DNA from: SIAQ01 sp963767835
GTDB lineage: Bacteria > Planctomycetota > Planctomycetia > Gemmatales > Gemmataceae
DNA: 64,000 nt
NCBI GenBank assembly: GCA_963767835.1
Contig: CAVYFY010000010.1
Span: forward strand, 105,081-169,080
Direction of reading: 5' to 3'
Numbering within the stretch: position 1 is the first letter of the stretch; the number at the start of each line of letters is the position of its first letter. Below are positions 60,318-64,000 of the stretch, in pieces. Under the pieces are notes generated by a model, which did no database searches, was not told the origin of the DNA, and saw only the letters and a list, made by a program, of their open reading frames with translations. The translations under genes and the position numbers were made by a program.

Positions 60318-62069
60318 TTACGGATTGCTGCCTGCTGTCGGCTGCCCGCTGCCTGCTTTTCTGGGCCGCAGCTTGACATTGAACAGCCCGAAAATCTCTT
60401 CCTCGTTGAGCCCCAGCGCCGGCGGCTCGCCGCTCTGGCCGATCAGTTCCTCGAAGAGTTGCCGCTTCTTTTCCAGCACCTCGGCAATCCGCCCCTCGAT
60501 GGTGTTCACGCAGATGAAGCGTTTGACAAACACGGGCGCCTTTTGGCCGATGCGATGGGCGCGGTTGATTGCCTGATCCTCGATGGCGGGGTTCCACCAG
60601 CGGTCGAAGAGGAAGACGTAGTTGGCGAATTGCAAATTCAGGCCGACGCTGCCAGTGCCATAGCTCATCAGCAATACGTGTTTACTGCTATCGGCCTTGA
60701 AGCGGTCGAGAATCGGCTGCCTGTCGCGCTGCGGAATCTTGCCATGATATTGCAACGGCCCGAACGCGGATAGCGCCCGCGCCATCGTCTCCAGCGGCTC
60801 GACCCATTGCGAAAAAATGAGCGCTTTGCGGCCATTCTCGGCGACCTCGTCCAAGTCGGCGCTGAGCTGCTCAAGCTTGGCGCTTTCGCCGGTGCGCGGA
60901 TCGAAGTTGCAAATCTGCTTGAGCCGAAGAACGAGTTCGAAGACGTGCTGCACGCTGATGGTGTCGCCCAGCTCATTGAGGTGGATGATGCCATCCTTCT
61001 CGGCGAGGTCATAGCTGGCGCGCTGGGCCGGCGACAGATCGAGGTAGACGTCCTGGATCGATTTGGCGGGCATGTCGGTCATCACGTCTTCCTTGACGCG
61101 GCGCAAGATCGCGTCCGCGGTCAAATCGGGCAGCAGCTTGGCCGGCGTGTCGGGGGGCACGCGCTCCGGATCGACGAAGGCGAAGATGTTGATCAAATCG
61201 TCAATGCGGTTTTCGATCGGCGTTCCCGTCATCGCCCAGCTGCGGTCGCGCGAAATGGATCGAACGACGCGCGCGGTCTTGGCGTCCCGGTTCTTGATGC
61301 GCTGGGCCTCATCGAGCACGACGATGTCAAAATGCACTTCGCGATCGCCGACCAGTTCCTCGTCACGGGTCAGCAATTCGTAATTGACGAGCTTGACGGG
61401 ACAGCGCGACGCAAACCACTGCGCCCTGCGCGTTGCCGCATCGCCGCCGATGACTTCGTAGGGAAGGTCGGCCGCCCACAGTTTCAGTTCACGCGTCCAG
61501 TTGACGACGAGCGGCTTCGGGCAGACGATTAAGGCCCGGCGGATCAGCCCACTCTGGAAAAGCAGGCGCAGCGCGATGATGACCTGCGCCGTCTTGCCCA
61601 GACCCATCTCGTCGGCCAACAGCGCCGCATGGCGCGGCATCAGAAAGGCGATGCCCTTAATCTGGTACGGATACGGCGGAAACGGCAGCTCGATCTGCTT
61701 GTTGGCAAAGAGATTTTCCAGTGGCGGCTGCAATAGGTAAAGCAACCGGTCCTTGAAGATTACCATGTCGCTCGGAGGCCGAACGCGCGTCTTCGGACGC
61801 GGCGGCTCGCGCGGGGCTTTCGGCTGGTCCTCTCGGCGCGGCAATTCGGGCAGCGGATGCTCCGGCGACGGGAACCGCCAACCGTGCGTGCTGACCTCGA
61901 TCGACAGCTTGCCGAGCGTGCGCACCCAAGGCGCCGCCTTGATGAGTCCCACTTCACGCGCCGTCGGTTGCAACGGCCGCTCGAACGCGCCGATCGTCTT
62001 GACGCTCAGCGCCGGCGTTAAATCGATGCAGTCGATGATCGGTTCATCCATACCCATCCCTTCGGGCAT
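60318..62069 (-). CDS. SNF2-family helicase
   Basis: 583 aa; a start at 62051 or 62057 is also possible. Motifs of the SWI2/SNF2 group: ADEMGLGKTAQVI (I), VLDEAQRIKN (II, DEAQ), AMTGTPIENR (III), LIFSQWVEPLE (IV), SYGTGSVGLNLQFANYV (V) and INRAHRIGQ (VI). The N-terminal 110 residues are Pro/Arg-rich. These are DNA translocases in chromatin or repair roles; no specific one is evident. No zinc-finger SWIM domain is seen. Confidence 0.92.
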   Translation of the reverse strand: MPEGMGMDEPIIDCIDLTPALSVKTIGAFERPLQPTAREVGLIKAAPWVRTLGKLSIEVSTHGWRFPSPEHPLPELPRREDQPKAPREPPRPKTRVRPPSDMVIFKDRLLYLLQPPLENLFANKQIELPFPPYPYQIKGIAFLMPRHAALLADEMGLGKTAQVIIALRLLFQSGLIRRALIVCPKPLVVNWTRELKLWAADLPYEVIGGDAATRRAQWFASRCPVKLVNYELLTRDEELVGDREVHFDIVVLDEAQRIKNRDAKTARVVRSISRDRSWAMTGTPIENRIDDLINIFAFVDPERVPPDTPAKLLPDLTADAILRRVKEDVMTDMPAKSIQDVYLDLSPAQRASYDLAEKDGIIHLNELGDTISVQHVFELVLRLKQICNFDPRTGESAKLEQLSADLDEVAENGRKALIFSQWVEPLETMARALSAFGPLQYHGKIPQRDRQPILDRFKADSSKHVLLMSYGTGSVGLNLQFANYVFLFDRWWNPAIEDQAINRAHRIGQKAPVFVKRFICVNTIEGRIAEVLEKKRQLFEELIGQSGEPPALGLNEEEIFGLFNVKLRPRKAGSGQPTAGSNP

Positions 62070-62378
62070 TGGTGCAGACGACTTGAATTCGGCGCACGGC
62101 GTAAGCGGCGCAACCGTTGGCTCACGGCGCTGAGCGCGCCGGAACGTCCTTACGTCTTACCCAGACTGCCGCGTTTCGCGTTCTGGACGGTCAATTCCGA
62201 TAAATGCGACTGTGCCGATTAAATAAGCCGTGCGGAGTTTGCCGAATATAGCAGTAAGCGTGCGTCTTCATTCAATCGGGGTGCGGGCGAAAAGCTCAAG
62301 GAAGCATCAACGCGCCACAGGATGAGGCATTCTTTTTTTCCTCGTCGGCATGACGGTTCGCGGAAACGGGAGACACTC
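62070..62378. other. 309-base gap between divergent genes
   Basis: Between the SNF2 helicase and the export gene. It has a GGCGCACGGCGTAAGCGGCG word near 62092 with partly complementary sequence after it, and should hold two divergent promoters, but no clear -35/-10 pair is seen. No gene is supported. Confidence 0.4.
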
Positions 62379-63498
62379 ATGGCCAATCGTGATTCCAGGA
62401 AGACCACGACGCTACTGCTTCTGATCCCTGGCGTGCTTTGTCTGCTCGCGGCGGGCTGTAAATGCACGATGCCAACGGATGTCCCCACGGAACTCAACAA
62501 GATTGCCGCGCCCGACTACACCATTTCTCCGCCCGATGTTCTGCTTATTGATGCGGCCAATCTGATTCCCCGCCCACCATACCGCATTGCTCCGCTCGAC
62601 GGCCTTTTGATCCGGGTAACGGTGCTTGCCCCGAAAGTCGACCAAAAAACCAACGAGCTGCTGCCCAACCAACCCATCGACGGACTCTATCGCGTCGAGG
62701 TGAGCGGGGACGTCAACCTCGGCTTCGACTATGGATCGGTCGCCATTGGCGGCAAGACCATCCCGGATGCCAAAAAAGCGATCGAGGACAAGTTGAAGCA
62801 ACGATTCAAGGTGGAGTTCAATGTCCTCGTGGCGTTGGTCGAGTCCCGGGCCTTGCAACAAATTCGCGGTGAACACCTGGTTCGCCAGGACGGCAAGGTT
62901 ACCCTCGGGATCTATGGCAGCGTCTTTGTCTGGGGACTGACCATGGAAGAGGCCAAGCAGGCCATTGAGACCAAGCTGTCTGAGTTTCTATTCGAACCGG
63001 CGGTGGCGGTCGATGTGATCGGTTATAACAGCAAGGTGTATTACCTCATCTTTGATCAGGGTACGGCGGGGCAGCTAATCAGCCGCCTGCCCATCACCGG
63101 AAATGAAACGGTGCTGGATGCCGTTTCCCAAGGCAGTACACGAGGGGCCACGGGCAATGGTTTGGCGGCGGGATCCGACACCCACCGCATTTGGGTGTGC
63201 CCGCCGGTCTGCCCCCGGAGAACCCTGCCAGGTCCTGCCCGTCGATTGGAATGCGATCATCAAAGACGGATCGACCGCCACGAACTACCAAATCATGCCC
63301 GGTGATCGGGTCTACGTCGGTCTGGATCCATGGATACGTACAGACCAATTCCTGGCCAAGGTTATTTCGCCGTTCGAACGCATCTTTGGCATTACTTTGC
63401 TGGGCGCTTCGACGTTACAAACCGTGGCGATCCCGTTGAATGCGTTTGGGAGTGTTGGGGGTGTCGGGGGCGTAGGAAGCACCGGCGGCGTGCGATAA
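62379..63498 (+). CDS. Wza-like polysaccharide export protein, frameshifted near 63205
   Basis: Start at 62379. A lipoprotein signal (TTTLLLLIPGVLCLLAAGC, Cys lipidated) is followed by the export domain (YRIAPLDGLLIRVTV, QPIDGLYRVEVSGDVNLGFD) and SLBB-like segments. The frame breaks at about 63205, in a CCCCC region; the other frame gives VLPVDWNAIIKDGSTATNYQ, MPGDRVYVG to 63498. Exports polysaccharide across the outer membrane in its family. The Gly-rich tail is short. Confidence 0.83.
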
Positions 63499-63648
63499 TA
63501 CGGCTTGATGGGTGGCACTGGCGCCTCTGTGATAATGGCCCTGGCCGCGCTGGAGAATTGTGCTAGTCTTAGACACAGGCTAACTCAGAGCTTAACGGAA
63601 TACTATACTACACAGTTCTTGCCCGTTCAATCGGGCAAGGAGACAGTT

Positions 63649-64000
63649 ATGAAGGGCTGGACTCGTGTCGCGTGGTCCGGGTTGGGACTGGGGGTGTGGA
63701 TGACATGGGCTGTTGCCTCTGCCCATGCACAGATGCCGGGTTATCAATTGAATCGTGCACAAACGCCGGGGTACAGCCCCTACCTCAATATCCTGCGCGG
63801 TGGCAGCAGTCCTGCCGTCAATTACTACGGCCTTGTCCGTCCCGAGATCACCTTCGGCAACTCACTCTATCAATTGGGGGTGGAACAAAACGTGTTACAG
63901 GGTCAACAGGCCTTGCTCGGCAATCAACAGTCTGCGCTGGCAGCGTACACGGCGCTACCCCCCACGGGGCATGTCAGCGGATTCATGACCCAATCGAAAT
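63649..64000 (+). CDS. Exported protein, 5' part (runs off the window)
   Basis: Start at 63649 after AAGGAGACAGTT. The first 30 residues form a signal peptide (GLGLGVWMTWAVASAHA). The mature start has PGYQLNRAQTPGYSPYLNIL and YYGLVRPE, a pattern of planctomycete surface proteins of unknown function; then a Gln/Leu-rich stretch (QNVLQGQQALLGNQQ) and GHVSGFMTQ. The end is beyond the window. Confidence 0.75.
   Translation, partial: MKGWTRVAWSGLGLGVWMTWAVASAHAQMPGYQLNRAQTPGYSPYLNILRGGSSPAVNYYGLVRPEITFGNSLYQLGVEQNVLQGQQALLGNQQSALAAYTALPPTGHVSGFMTQSK

Overview
The window looks like a chromosomal segment of a planctomycete, most plausibly from the Gemmata lineage. The basis is gene content, not any database hit: a DUF1080 domain, a DUF1501 protein with a Tat-like leader, an ASPIC/UnbV FG-GAP protein with a TPR partner, secreted proteins carrying an N-terminal LEERCTPT motif and C-terminal dockerin-like repeats, a PQQ-type propeller, a Ser/Thr kinase with a C-terminal membrane anchor, GYF-like domains, and many palindromic intergenic repeats. 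Base composition is GC-rich throughout.

Layout. 1-5.5 kb: end of a DUF1080 gene, two small exported proteins, a zinc-ribbon rhomboid protease, a MoaD-like/BNR-repeat pair and a PIN toxin-antitoxin pair. 5.5-11 kb: housekeeping genes (phosphoglycerate mutase, glucose-6-phosphate isomerase, endonuclease III, pyrophosphatase) with a second PIN module. 11-20.5 kb: secreted hypotheticals, a nucleotidyltransferase module, a Nudix hydrolase, a sigma-70-like protein with an N-terminal hydrophobic segment, a phosphodiesterase, a dipeptidase and purH. 20.7-27.2 kb: accessory stretch with a GYF-domain membrane protein, hicBA, a DegT-type aminotransferase and relics of mobile DNA (IstB piece, coiled-coil gene broken by a stop, PLD-like and terminase-like pieces), closed by tRNA-Gln. 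27.3-38.7 kb: DUF1501, methyltransferase, HEAT repeat, ASPIC/UnbV-TPR-flippase-glycosyltransferase run, an AAA ATPase/DUF4276 pair that resembles a defence module, and an SDR. 38.8-44.2 kb: beta-helix protein and two paralogous DNRLRE/dockerin proteins. 44.4-51.2 kb: asparagine synthase, FtsX-type permease, ABC ATPase and HlyD-type adaptor, then ribosomal protein S1. 51.3-57.2 kb: third PIN module, small membrane proteins, a large hairpin element, and divergent FHA/GAF-HD-GYP and kinase genes. 57.3-64 kb: sugar nucleotidyltransferase, PQQ propeller, esterase, SNF2 helicase, Wza-like export protein and the start of another exported protein.

Two patterns cut across the window. First, a GC-rich palindromic repeat lies in frame inside three conserved enzyme genes (phosphoglycerate mutase, purH, asparagine synthase) and also between genes near 49.7 kb. 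Second, about a dozen otherwise convincing genes are split by a single frame change. That number suggests indel errors in the assembly at least as much as real gene decay, so frameshifted genes are given here as one locus with the break marked.
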